Shown here: positions 47,307 to 56,621 of the stretch, one piece after another | Position numbering within the stretch: position 1 is the stretch's first letter | Layout: each line of letters opens with the position of its first letter | Assembly: GCF_927797785.1 (NCBI RefSeq) | Contig: NZ_CAKMLL010000056.1 | Coordinates: forward strand, 1 to 64,000 | Reading direction: 5' to 3' | Origin: Candidatus Nitrotoga sp. BS | Lineage (GTDB): Bacteria; Pseudomonadota; Gammaproteobacteria; Burkholderiales; Gallionellaceae | DNA length: 64,000 bases | Made by a program: the position numbers and the translations under genes | Notes under the pieces: generated by a model | The model's input: the letters and a program-made list of their open reading frames with translations, nothing else | Database searches by the model: none | Told to the model about the DNA's origin: nothing

Positions 47307-50300
47307 ATGAATCTCTCCGCGCCGTTTGTCAATCGGCCCGTCGCCACCACGTTGCTCACTATTGGCCTGATACTGGTAGGTGCACTTGCTTTTCTGCTGC
47401 TTCCGATCTCGCCGCTGCCTAGCGTTGATATCCCGACCATCAAGGTTTCGGCATCCTTACCGGGGGCGAGTCCGGAAACCATGGCAGCGGCAGTGACCTT
47501 GCCACTGGAGCGCTCGCTTGGACGTATCTCAGGCATCACTGAAATGACATCAAGTAGCGTGCTCGGTTCAGCGCGCATCGTGCTGCAATTTGACCTTGAT
47601 CGCGACATCAATGGCGCAGCTCGCGACGTTCAGGCAGCGCTCAATGCAGCCAGCAGTCAGTTGCCAGCAGGTATGTCAGCCAATCCGGACTACCGAAAAG
47701 TGAACCCAGCTGATGCGCCGGTCATGATCCTGGGTTTGACCTCCAATACCATGACCCAAGGGCAGATATACGACGCAGCCTCGACCATCATCGCCCAGAA
47801 ACTGTCGCAGCTTAAGGGCGTGGGCGAGGTCGAAATCGGTGGCAGTTCATTGCCGGCGGTGCGGGTTGAACTCAACCCCCAAGCCCTGCATCAATACGGC
47901 ATTGGATTTGACAACGTGCGCACGGCCATCGCTGCGGCAAACTCGAATCTGCCTCAAGGCGCGCTGGAAAACGGCGAGCGGCACTGGCAAGTTTCCAGCA
48001 ATGGGCAGGCACGCAGTGCCGCCGAGTACCTGCCGGTAATCATGGGGTACAGCAACAGTGGCGCGTCTGTGAAACTTGCCGACGTAGCCAACGTTGTTAA
48101 TTCAGTGCAGGATTTACGCAACGCGGGTTCGGCCAACGGTAAGCCTGCGGTACTGGTGATCATCAAGCGCGAGCCCAATGCCAACATCATCGAGACCGTC
48201 CGCAGCGTCACCAAGCTCCTGCCGACGCTGCGGACGTCGGTTCCGGCAGCGATTGACGTCGCGGTGATGATGGAGCGCACCTCCACTGTGCGCGCCTCGC
48301 TGCGCGATGCTGCTTACACGTTGGTGCTGGCGGTGATCCTGGTAATCCTGGTGGTGTTGCTGTTCCTGCGCAACGGCCGCGCTGCACTCATTCCCGGCGT
48401 TGCGGTGCCGGTGTCCATGATTGGCACTTTCGCCGTGATGTATCTGCTGGACTTCAGCCTCAATAACTTGTCGCTGATGGCGCTCACCATTGCCGTCGGC
48501 TTCATCGTTGACGACACCATCGTGGTTCTCGAAAATGTCTCGCGGCATATCGAGAACGGCGTCTCTCCCAAGCAAGCCGCGCTGATCGGAGCCAAGGAAG
48601 TCGGTTCCACGGTGTTGGCAATGTCTCTGGTGCTCATTGCTGTTTTTATTCCGATGCTGTTCATGGGCGGGTACGTTGGACTTTTCGTGCGTGAGTTCGT
48701 GGTCACGTTGGTGGTGGCCGTTCTGATCTCGCTGGTGGTTGCGCTCACCACCGCGCCGATGATGTGTGCCCGGCTGCTTAAATCAACGGAAACAGAAGGC
48801 CGGCATGGCCGTCTCTACCAATGGAGCGAGCGTGGGTTTGCGGCGCTGCTGCGCACCTATGAGCGCAGTTTGGTGTGGACGCTCGGGCATGCACCGCTCA
48901 CGATGCTTATCTTGCTGGCCACCATATGTCTTAATGTCTATCTCTATGTCATTATTCCCAAGGGTTTCTTTCCAAATCAGGATACCGGCCAGCTCACCGG
49001 ACGCATTCAGGGCGACCAGAGCATTTCCTTCCAGTTGATGCAGAAAAAACTGGCCGATTTCATCGACATCGTGCGCGCTGACCCCGCAGTCGAAAACGTC
49101 GTGGGCTACACTGGCGGCGCCCAGCGCAACACCGGATCTGTGTTCGTTACGCTTAAACCGCTATCCGAAAGAAAGGAAAGCGCCGACAAGATTGTGACCC
49201 GCTTGCGCGCCCGGCTCGCCAACGAGCCGGGCGCCACCCTCATCCTCAACCCGGTGCAAGATATACGCGTCGGTGGCCGCCAGAGCCGCTCATCGAATCA
49301 GTACACAATCCAGGCCGATGACCTCGACGAGCTGCGATTGTGGGAGCCGCGCATTCGCCAGGCGCTGGCGCAACAGCCGGAGCTGCTTGATGTTGACACC
49401 GACGACCAGAGCAAGGGACTGCAGACTTCGCTTATCGTTGATCGCGACGCGGCAGCGCGTCTGGGCATTAGCCCCAAACAGATCGACACGGTGCTCAACG
49501 ATGCCTTTGCCCAGCGGTCAGTCTCAACTATCTACGTACCGTTAAACCAGTACCGCGTGGTGATGGGCGTCGCTCCCGAATATGGGCAGTCGGCCGAGGC
49601 ACTCGATCGCCTTCTGATCAGCGGCCCGGAGGGAAAACAGGTGCCCTTGTCGATTCTGGCACGCCATACGCAAACCGAAACCTCGCTCCAGGTCAATCAT
49701 CATTCCCAGCTCGCCGCCTCGACGATTTCGTTCAACTTACCCAAAGGGGTGTCGCTGTCGAAGGCAACGCAGGTGATCGAGCGCACCATGCGCGAAATCG
49801 GCGTGCCCACCTCGGTGCGTGGCGGCTTCCAGGGGTCGGCGCGTGCTTTCCGAGAGGTGCTTGACAACCAGCCCATTCTCATCCTCGCGGCCTTTCTTAC
49901 CCTGTATATTGTTCTGGGCGTCCTCTACGAAAGTCTGATACATCCGCTGACCATCCTTTCGACGCTGCCGTCCGCCGGTGTCGGCGCGCTGCTTGCTCTG
50001 ATGCTGTTCCGTACTGACTTCAGCGTCATCGCGATGATCGGCATCTTCATGCTGATCGGCATTGTCATGAAGAATGCCATCATGATGATAGACTTTGCGC
50101 TTGATGCTCAACGAAGTTCAGCGGTGGCGCCGCGCGAGGCGATATTCCAGGCATGTCTCATGCGCTTTCGGCCGATACTGATGACTTCCCTGGCGGCGCT
50201 GCTCGCCGCGATTCCACTGGCATTGGGCCATGGTGATGGTGCCGAGATGCGCCAGCCTTTAGGCATAGCGATCGGGGGCGGATTGATCATGAGCCAGTTG

Positions 50301-50432
50301 CTGACTCTTTACACCACGCCGGTCGTCTATCTTTATCTCGACCGCTTCTACATCTGGGCGCGCAGTCTGTGGCAACGCCGGTACTCACGTCCCGCTAAAT
50401 CCTTCTCACCTGTTACTGACCCGATGCTATGA
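47307..50432 (+). CDS. mdtC: RND multidrug efflux transporter subunit (MdtC-like)
   Basis: Second RND subunit. From ATG 47307 ([17 protein letters not shown]) it has 1041 residues, ten bases after mdtB. TM4 reads [18 protein letters not shown] with the two proton-relay aspartates, and the C-terminal half repeats [19 protein letters not shown]. In the known system MdtB and MdtC form a B2C trimer. The open frame continues upstream inside mdtB, but that part is not RND-like. Its stop overlaps the next start (ATGA). Confidence 0.95.
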   Translation: MNLSAPFVNRPVATTLLTIGLILVGALAFLLLPISPLPSVDIPTIKVSASLPGASPETMAAAVTLPLERSLGRISGITEMTSSSVLGSARIVLQFDLDRDINGAARDVQAALNAASSQLPAGMSANPDYRKVNPADAPVMILGLTSNTMTQGQIYDAASTIIAQKLSQLKGVGEVEIGGSSLPAVRVELNPQALHQYGIGFDNVRTAIAAANSNLPQGALENGERHWQVSSNGQARSAAEYLPVIMGYSNSGASVKLADVANVVNSVQDLRNAGSANGKPAVLVIIKREPNANIIETVRSVTKLLPTLRTSVPAAIDVAVMMERTSTVRASLRDAAYTLVLAVILVILVVLLFLRNGRAALIPGVAVPVSMIGTFAVMYLLDFSLNNLSLMALTIAVGFIVDDTIVVLENVSRHIENGVSPKQAALIGAKEVGSTVLAMSLVLIAVFIPMLFMGGYVGLFVREFVVTLVVAVLISLVVALTTAPMMCARLLKSTETEGRHGRLYQWSERGFAALLRTYERSLVWTLGHAPLTMLILLATICLNVYLYVIIPKGFFPNQDTGQLTGRIQGDQSISFQLMQKKLADFIDIVRADPAVENVVGYTGGAQRNTGSVFVTLKPLSERKESADKIVTRLRARLANEPGATLILNPVQDIRVGGRQSRSSNQYTIQADDLDELRLWEPRIRQALAQQPELLDVDTDDQSKGLQTSLIVDRDAAARLGISPKQIDTVLNDAFAQRSVSTIYVPLNQYRVVMGVAPEYGQSAEALDRLLISGPEGKQVPLSILARHTQTETSLQVNHHSQLAASTISFNLPKGVSLSKATQVIERTMREIGVPTSVRGGFQGSARAFREVLDNQPILILAAFLTLYIVLGVLYESLIHPLTILSTLPSAGVGALLALMLFRTDFSVIAMIGIFMLIGIVMKNAIMMIDFALDAQRSSAVAPREAIFQACLMRFRPILMTSLAALLAAIPLALGHGDGAEMRQPLGIAIGGGLIMSQLLTLYTTPVVYLYLDRFYIWARSLWQRRYSRPAKSFSPVTDPML

Positions 50433-51802
50433 CTATCATAAACAGAACCTCAATCCTGCATGCTTTGGCCCTTACCTGTTTCGCGACGATCAACACCGCC
50501 TGCACGGTGCTCGGGCCGGACTATGTGCGACCGCCCATGGACGTGCCTGCTGCTTACAAAGAGGCTTCCGGATTGACCGCACCGCAGGCGCGCAACGTTT
50601 CGGCCGACGAACACTGGTGGATACCCTACGATGACAGCCAACTCAATGAGCTGATCGTTCAGGTTGAGTCTCGAAATTACTCGCTCCAAGCCATGGAGGC
50701 ACGGGTGCGGCAGGCTCAATCGCTCACCGATGCAGCACGGGCAGCGCAGTTCCCGACACTAAGCTGCTGTACCAACCTGAGCCCCAGGACTGTCGGAAGC
50801 ACCAGCGATTTAGGCCTGTTTGCGGTCTGGGAGATCGACCTATGGGGTCGCATCCGGCGCAATATCGAGGCCAGCGGCGCGGCCGCCCAGGCGAGCGCGG
50901 CCGACCTCGCAGCAGCAACGCTGTCATTGCAGGCGCAACTTGCACAAAACCACTTCCTGTTGCGGGTGCAGGATGCTGAGATCCGTTTATTGCAAGACAC
51001 AGTCACCTCCTACAAACAATCATTACAGATCACGCGCAATCAACACACGGAGGGCGTCGCCTCCCGAGGCATTATCTTGCAGGCACAAGCCCAGCTTGGC
51101 GCCGCACAGGCGCAGATGCTTGATGCACGTGTGGCACGAGCCCAGTTAGAACACGCCATAGCGGTGCTTATTGGGAAAGCACCGGCTGACTTTTCTTTTG
51201 CTGTTGCGCCTATCGTCGAAAAGGTGCCCGTAATACCGCCCGCGCTGCCTTCCGATTTACTGGAACGGCGACCCGACATTGCCGCAGCCGAGCGGCGAAT
51301 GGCAGCGGCCAGCGCACAAATTGGCGTGGCCAAGGCGGCGGCCTACCCTTCGGTCAGCCTCCTCGCCGGCTTGAGTATCCATCGAGGTGTCGTGGGTCCA
51401 AATGTGTCAATACCGCTACTCGGCACTGGTGCTATCCGCGCACAGAGTACGAAAGCTGAAGCCGCCTACGACGAGGCCGTCGCCAACTACCGGCAGACGG
51501 TGCTCAACGGTTTACGCGAAGTGGAAGACAATCTGGTTGTGTTGCAAATTCTCGAAGAGGCCACGACAGCACAGTCTATAGCGGTTAAAGCGGCGCGCGA
51601 GTCGGCGGTGATCACGTATAACCAATATCGTAATGGCATCGTCAACTATCTATCTGTGATCGTGGCACAGACCACAGCGCTCGAAAATGAACGCGCCGCA
51701 TTGAGCCTTCTTGGCCGCCGCCTGGTCGCGAGTGTGACCTTAATCAAGGCCTTGGGTGGCGGCTGGGGGTCAACCGCACCTAAAGCAACGGAAAAATTTT
51801 AA
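50429..51802 (+). CDS. Outer-membrane efflux lipoprotein (OprM/NodT family)
   Basis: TolC-like channel partner of MdtABC. It has 457 residues with a lipoprotein signal ([14 protein letters not shown], Cys about 25). The conserved start of the mature protein is [15 protein letters not shown]. Two outer-membrane-efflux repeats follow, with [34 protein letters not shown] as the second-repeat signature. The first repeat is shorter than usual around residues 110-130 ([28 protein letters not shown]), but the frame is intact. ATGA overlap with mdtC makes this a complete, self-sufficient tripartite operon, unlike E. coli, where MdtABC borrows TolC. Confidence 0.93.
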   Translation: MTIINRTSILHALALTCFATINTACTVLGPDYVRPPMDVPAAYKEASGLTAPQARNVSADEHWWIPYDDSQLNELIVQVESRNYSLQAMEARVRQAQSLTDAARAAQFPTLSCCTNLSPRTVGSTSDLGLFAVWEIDLWGRIRRNIEASGAAAQASAADLAAATLSLQAQLAQNHFLLRVQDAEIRLLQDTVTSYKQSLQITRNQHTEGVASRGIILQAQAQLGAAQAQMLDARVARAQLEHAIAVLIGKAPADFSFAVAPIVEKVPVIPPALPSDLLERRPDIAAAERRMAAASAQIGVAKAAAYPSVSLLAGLSIHRGVVGPNVSIPLLGTGAIRAQSTKAEAAYDEAVANYRQTVLNGLREVEDNLVVLQILEEATTAQSIAVKAARESAVITYNQYRNGIVNYLSVIVAQTTALENERAALSLLGRRLVASVTLIKALGGGWGSTAPKATEKF

Positions 51803-51839
51803 TCTAACGCAGATTCACAAGCCGCAAATAGCCCAACCG

Positions 51840-52382
51840 TTACCACTGCATCCCCACCAGCACGCCGGCACTCTTGCTGTCGGCCCAGGGCACCAATTGC
51901 ACTTTATTGTTGAACGCATCAGTGAAGAACCAGCCACTACTGGTGCCTATTACAGCGCCAGCGACAACATCGTACCAGTGATGCTTTCTGGCATCCACGC
52001 GAGCGTATGCGGTGAGAGTGGCCAGTGCGTAAGCGGGAACACCGGTCTGCCAACCGTAACGACGATACATGGTAGTCGCAGAGGCAAACGCCAAAGTGGC
52101 GTGCCCTGACGGGAAGCTGTTATTGTCGCTGTGATCGGGGCGCTGCTCATGTATTACCGCCTTGCCCAGGATTGCCACCCCCTGGGCAGTACCGAGACTA
52201 TAGGCCGCCTGGCGAAACCCCTGCCAGTCATCGCGTACCGCCGGTAGCACCAGAGCAGCACCAGCCAAGGAGTAGACTCCAAAATCGCTGATGTTGCCCC
52301 ATTGCTTATTGTTGACCGCCTGCGCCGAAGGAGTGAGGCCTAATATCAGTAAAAATATTGCCGCAAACAAACGAGCGTCCAT
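51840..52382 (-). CDS. PAP2-family phosphatase, exported
   Basis: 180 residues with an N-terminal signal peptide (FAAIFLLILGLTPSAQA). The three phosphatase motifs are present: KAVIHEQRP (KxxxxxxRP), PSGHATLAF (PSGH) and ARVDARKHHWYDVVAG (variant of SRxxxxxHxxxD, with Ala for Ser). There are only two or three weak hydrophobic segments, so it is either periplasmic or peripherally membrane bound. Lipid phosphates or undecaprenyl pyrophosphate are typical substrates. It is convergent with the efflux operon and divergent from the second PAP2 gene. Confidence 0.88.
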   Translation of the reverse strand: MDARLFAAIFLLILGLTPSAQAVNNKQWGNISDFGVYSLAGAALVLPAVRDDWQGFRQAAYSLGTAQGVAILGKAVIHEQRPDHSDNNSFPSGHATLAFASATTMYRRYGWQTGVPAYALATLTAYARVDARKHHWYDVVAGAVIGTSSGWFFTDAFNNKVQLVPWADSKSAGVLVGMQW

Positions 52383-52568
52383 GGCCGACTCCTTTTAAAA
52401 TTGAAAGTGCCGAGCATCGCCGCCATCGGCAGCGAATCATACATAAAATTACTACGGAGGGCATCACGCAGATCTATGTATTTTGGCAACACCCGTACTT
52501 TATACTGCCGAGTAAAACACACTATTCTGACGAGCAGCTTTATGAAGGGTATGACCGAATGATGCTTT

Positions 52569-53255
52569 ATGAAAACTGACTGCATCCGCGCAATGCGCCT
52601 GTGGTGGTGGCTGCCACTGCTTATGTTGATGGCCACCATCGCGTGCGGCATTGCGCTGACTCATTACGGCCCGGCCGGTTTTGATGAACCACTGCTGCTG
52701 TGGTTTCGTGTCAGCGGCGATATCGGGCAGCTGGCCGGTCCGCAATGGGCTGCTGCATTTTGGATAGGCTTGACCTGGCTGGGTGATACAGCGCCACGTA
52801 TCGTCATCGCTAGCTTGACGATACTCGGGCTGCTGATTCTGCGCCGCTGGCACAGTGCTTTGTTCATGGCCGGTATTTTGCTCAGCGGCATCGCGCTGTC
52901 AACCACGCTCAAGTTCTGGGTGGGTCGGCCAAGACCGCAATTGGTCACGCATCTGGATCATATCAACTCTCTGAGTTACCCCAGCGGCCATGCCCTGAAC
53001 AGTACGCTGTTCTATTTGACGGTGGCATTGATGCTGTCCCCACTTTTGTCACGGCGCGCGGCGCGCTGGACCCTGTACGCTGTTGCAACAATTCTGTCAT
53101 TGGCGACCGGTGTATCGCGTATTGCCCTAGGTATTCACTACCCGACCGACGTGATTGCCGGCTGGGTCATCAGCGTCGCGTGGGTGTGGCTGTGGTTTGC
53201 CGTAGCCATGCATTATTGGCCAAAGGCGCTGCCCCAGTCATCATCCAACCCGTAG
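52569..53255 (+). CDS. PAP2-family membrane phosphatase
   Basis: 228 residues, about six membrane helices. The motifs are KFWVGRPRP (residues about 115-123), LSYPSGHALNST and SRIALGIHYPTDVIAGW, all canonical. Family members dephosphorylate phosphatidic acid, PGP or undecaprenyl pyrophosphate at the periplasmic face. It runs toward the CHAD-like gene, which begins 35 bases after its stop, so the two may be cotranscribed. Confidence 0.92.
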   Translation: MKTDCIRAMRLWWWLPLLMLMATIACGIALTHYGPAGFDEPLLLWFRVSGDIGQLAGPQWAAAFWIGLTWLGDTAPRIVIASLTILGLLILRRWHSALFMAGILLSGIALSTTLKFWVGRPRPQLVTHLDHINSLSYPSGHALNSTLFYLTVALMLSPLLSRRAARWTLYAVATILSLATGVSRIALGIHYPTDVIAGWVISVAWVWLWFAVAMHYWPKALPQSSSNP

Positions 53256-53290
53256 CCGCGCTCGGTCAGGATATAAAAATCAGGAGCGTG

Positions 53291-54172
53291 ATGAAATTGA
53301 ATCGCTGTGCCAATGAGGCCACAACCAAGACGAAGCTCGACGAGCCCCATTTTTCAGCAGAGCAATGCGACGCGCTCTTTGCAGCTGTGCTTGTGCATGA
53401 TGATATTTACCCGGATGCCAAGCTGCCCGATGCGATTCACCTTGATTACAGCCAGGAGCAGCTAATACAGTGCTACAGGATATGTAGGCAGCTATGGAAA
53501 GACAGTGTAGACCGGGAAGACTTGATCGAAATCATTAAAAAAATTTATCGTCATCATACCCTTAGTACTGAGGATCAACTCTCGTTCAAGTATCTGCGCG
53601 CCAAGATCAAGCACCTGCGTTTTGCGTATGCGGCTTTTGATGAAAGGCACCGCTATCCCCGGATGTTTCATTGGATGACTGCCATCATGGGCAGCCTGCA
53701 GGACGCTTTCAAAAACAAACAGTATGCCAGCGTGAAACGAATAGCCATTCTTGTTCTTTTTTTCTTGGCACGATTTCCTTATTTTCTGATCAACAAAGAA
53801 ATAGATAAATTTCAGCCAAGTACAAATGAAAGCTTCCACCAGTACCTTCTTGACGAGATTAGCTTTATTCGCTTAAATCTTGCTAAAAAAGCAATCACCA
53901 GCAAGGAGTTTCACGAAGTACGCAAGGTCATCAGTCGGCTGGTGGCGCTCTACGACAACCTGAAAATTCTTTACCCTTCACCCTATCACGTCAGTATCTC
54001 GCAATATCTCAGCACTATCAACGGCCTGATGGGGTCCATGCACGACGAACTGATCATTAAAAAGTTTAAAAAAACACAGGACTATTACGCCGACGCGTTT
54101 GAGATGCCGGTGGAAATCAGGCAGCGGCTGGTGACGCTAACTGAAAGATATAAGGTGCCTTGTCTTGTCTAG
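53291..54172 (+). CDS. CHAD-like helical protein
   Basis: 293 residues from ATG 53291, preceded by CAGGAG. It is all-helical and rich in basic residues, without signal peptide. Two segments resemble CHAD-domain repeats: LRAKIKHLRFAYAAFDER ... MGSLQDAF (about 108-150) and FHEVRKVISRLVALYDNL ... GLMGSMHDEL (about 215-260), each with the H/K-x-x-R-K/K-x-x-R-Y pattern. CHAD domains bind polyphosphate. The neighbouring PAP2 phosphatase fits a phosphate-related setting, but this assignment is tentative. The stop codon (TAG 54170-54172) lies inside the inverted repeat of the next element, so the original C-terminus may have been different. Confidence 0.6.
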   Translation: MKLNRCANEATTKTKLDEPHFSAEQCDALFAAVLVHDDIYPDAKLPDAIHLDYSQEQLIQCYRICRQLWKDSVDREDLIEIIKKIYRHHTLSTEDQLSFKYLRAKIKHLRFAYAAFDERHRYPRMFHWMTAIMGSLQDAFKNKQYASVKRIAILVLFFLARFPYFLINKEIDKFQPSTNESFHQYLLDEISFIRLNLAKKAITSKEFHEVRKVISRLVALYDNLKILYPSPYHVSISQYLSTINGLMGSMHDELIIKKFKKTQDYYADAFEMPVEIRQRLVTLTERYKVPCLV

Positions 54173-54264
54173 CAGCCTGTCGGACTTAAAGGAAATCAGC
54201 TACAAATCTGCCCTCGCCCAGCCGAATTTTCGCTTAGATTTTTCAAATCCGACAGGCTGCTAGA
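54168..54264. mobile_element. 97-bp MITE-like inverted-repeat element
   Basis: TCTAGCAGCCTGTCGGA (from 54168) is repeated inverted and exactly at 54248-54264, with a further partial match inward (CTT/TTT). About 60 non-coding bases lie between. Such GTCCGACAGGCTGCTA ends are familiar as small repeated elements in betaproteobacteria (inference from memory, no search made). It is unrelated to the IS5-like family. Placed between convergent genes it may also act as a bidirectional terminator. Confidence 0.7.
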
Positions 54265-54292
54265 AGCTTGATATTTTAGAGGTGCCCTGTGG

Positions 54293-55390
54293 TCAGTCCG
54301 CTAGCACGCCACGTGTGCGCAGACGTTCCAGTATGGATTTTCCCGCACGTTTGAATGCATCTGCACTATATAGTGGCAATACCCGCGCACGCGCGGCTTG
54401 TCCCATGGCGGCCAGGCGCTCCGGATGGCTTAAGGCCTCAGCCAATGCATTCGCGAGAGCGTTGACGTCACCTGGCGGCAACAGCCAGCCGCTGCGCTCG
54501 TGTTCCAGAGAATAGGGGATTTGTCCCACCGCCGACGCGATGACCGGCAGGCTTGCCTGCATCGCCTCATGTACCGCGATGCAAAAACCTTCCACGCGCG
54601 ATGGTTGCAGATATAAATGCAAGCCAGCCAGAAAATCCTGCGGCTGATCAACAAAACCAATCAGGTGAACCTCCGTTATGCCACTGCGTTGCAATGAAGC
54701 AGTTATCGCTTCGCGGTCTCGTCCGTCACCAGCAATCTGAATTTCGAATGGTGTAGACGATTTGAAGCCTCGTTGCTTCAGTAGCACCAGCGCCTCTATC
54801 AGGAGATCATATCCTTTTTGCCTATGCAAGCGTCCCAGACACCCGAATCGCAGGGTTTCTCCCGGCTGCCACGGGCGTGCCTGTGGCGCATCAGGATTGA
54901 CGGAAAATAAGGGCCACGATGCCATACGTTCTGGTGGCACACCGAAGCGTTTTGCAGTAATTTCCGTAACCATGTCCGAATCCCCGACCCACATCACAGG
55001 GCGTTTGCGCAAAGCATAGAACGGCAGCAATCGGGTCCATTTCAGGGTGGCGTTATGCTGCCAGCACACTACGGGTACCGAATATTTTTTTCCGAGCAGC
55101 AAACCAATGATGCTGGCGCGCGCCACCGAGGTCCAGATCAAATCCGGTTTGTAGGTAGCGATTTCATGATCCAGCCAGCGGTAGGCTGCCCAATGGTCTC
55201 GGTTACCCCCTTCGCGCACATGTACCTGCAATCCGTCTGCCAGCATCGGCGGCAGGGCACGCCCATCGCGCCGGGTAAGGGCAAACACCTCGACGTGCGC
55301 GCCAGCGTTGCGCAAGACTCGAGTGATCGCTGGTATCGGTAGCGGACCGCCGCTGCCTTCAAGTGAACTGGTAACGTATGCAATTTTCAT
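54293..55390 (-). CDS. GT4-family glycosyltransferase
   Basis: 365 residues from ATG 55390 (MKIAYVTSSLEGSGGPL). It has the two-Rossmann GT-B fold: N-domain with the glycine-rich SLEGSGGPLP loop, C-domain starting LRFGCLGRLHRQKGYDLL and containing the nucleotide-sugar site RVEGFCIAVHEAMQASLPVIAS (the E-x7-E pair). No membrane segments, so it is cytoplasmic or membrane-peripheral. The acceptor and sugar are unknown. It is the last gene of the minus-strand glycan-modification run, about 105 bases after the SGNH-like gene. Confidence 0.92.
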   Translation of the reverse strand: MKIAYVTSSLEGSGGPLPIPAITRVLRNAGAHVEVFALTRRDGRALPPMLADGLQVHVREGGNRDHWAAYRWLDHEIATYKPDLIWTSVARASIIGLLLGKKYSVPVVCWQHNATLKWTRLLPFYALRKRPVMWVGDSDMVTEITAKRFGVPPERMASWPLFSVNPDAPQARPWQPGETLRFGCLGRLHRQKGYDLLIEALVLLKQRGFKSSTPFEIQIAGDGRDREAITASLQRSGITEVHLIGFVDQPQDFLAGLHLYLQPSRVEGFCIAVHEAMQASLPVIASAVGQIPYSLEHERSGWLLPPGDVNALANALAEALSHPERLAAMGQAARARVLPLYSADAFKRAGKSILERLRTRGVLAD

Positions 55391-55514
55391 GTTGAAATCT
55401 GTAAGCAATTGGGCAGCGATGATCGTATTGTAGCGTCTGCTTCCAATTTTCTGATGAGGACTGGTGTGGTTGGTAGTGCGCTACCCAGACTTTTGCTCTG
55501 CTGTAGCGTATCGC

Positions 55515-56621
55515 TTAATTATTTTTGTAGGTTTTCAAAAAGTCAGCAGCGATTAGTTGATTTCCGTTTTCATTGAAATGCATGTCACCGTGAAAAAAAT
55601 TGTTGTTAATTACTTCTTTTTTGCTGGTTGACCTAATCATGTCAAAGAACGTTGGAAATGAGTTATAAAAATTCGTGCACTTGTCGGTGCAAAAGTTTCT
55701 CCATATTTTTACCTGATTGGATTCTTCAATATCGTAAAGAATCTGGCTAGGCCAAGGATAAACGCCAATCGAAAGCTTTATGTTATTTGTTTTGCACAAA
55801 TCATATAGTTTTTGCATTACTTCAATTGATTTAGCGATGGATCCCTTGACGCCCAACTTACCGTACCCCTCATTTCTGTCATCGAAAGTCCAGGCAGCTC
55901 TTCTAAAATCACTTTGATAAACTGGGTCAGATAAATCCAGATAATCCACATGGTAATCATGATGCATAATTCCGAAAGCGGAAATGAGTCTATCCTGTAA
56001 CCCTTTAAGGCCAAAATTCACTAATGGAAACATTTTTTGTTTACCTGTGTTCTCAATTGTATCCACTACCTTTCCGTCGACGATCACATAGTTAGCCTCA
56101 TCCGCAATGTCACTAATATCAATATATACAACTACTTCATTGAATTTGTATCCATTTTCAAGAAAGTCTTTCAATTTCAGGTAATAAATGCTTGGCGAAT
56201 ATGACGCAGCACCAAGGTTTGCAATTTTTTTCCCCGGCAGTTTTTCCGCAATCAACCCAACAAAAGTCTTCTCATAGGGCAAGCCTAGACCTTCCGTAAA
56301 GCTGTCGCCCAGAAATCCGATGTCGATTTCCTTGTTGTCACTGACTGCTCCACATTTGGATTTTAAACCGTCAGAATTTGTGCAGAATCGGTATTCAGAC
56401 TGGTTTCGACCTAACCCGTCATAATTTGCAGAAAGGGTGTGGTGGTAAACGGGATGGCGAATTTTTATCCCTCTCTCTGCATTATTTCTGGAACTAATCG
56501 GAGCTTGTTTAAGAATGGTATACCCTAGAAAATAATCAACCAATAACAGAAGAATGATACTCACCACCAAAACAATGAGACTTTCTTTAGCTGCTCTTGA
56601 TTTAATCCAACTCATACGCAT
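55515..56621 (-). CDS. SGNH-like membrane-anchored protein
   Basis: 368 residues with one N-terminal membrane helix (about 15-33, LIVLVVSIILLLLVDYFLG), the rest periplasmic. SGNH-hydrolase features: block I GFLGDSFTEGLGL (Ser nucleophile, about residue 105) and the C-terminal GDMHFNENGNQLIA with an Asp-x-x-His-like dyad. The glycine and asparagine of blocks II/III are less clear (NLGAASYSPS may be block II). Such proteins often add or remove acetyl groups on surface glycans. Its start overlaps the end of the carbamoyltransferase gene by 20 bases, so the two are coupled. Confidence 0.75.
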   Translation of the reverse strand: MRMSWIKSRAAKESLIVLVVSIILLLLVDYFLGYTILKQAPISSRNNAERGIKIRHPVYHHTLSANYDGLGRNQSEYRFCTNSDGLKSKCGAVSDNKEIDIGFLGDSFTEGLGLPYEKTFVGLIAEKLPGKKIANLGAASYSPSIYYLKLKDFLENGYKFNEVVVYIDISDIADEANYVIVDGKVVDTIENTGKQKMFPLVNFGLKGLQDRLISAFGIMHHDYHVDYLDLSDPVYQSDFRRAAWTFDDRNEGYGKLGVKGSIAKSIEVMQKLYDLCKTNNIKLSIGVYPWPSQILYDIEESNQVKIWRNFCTDKCTNFYNSFPTFFDMIRSTSKKEVINNNFFHGDMHFNENGNQLIAADFLKTYKNN

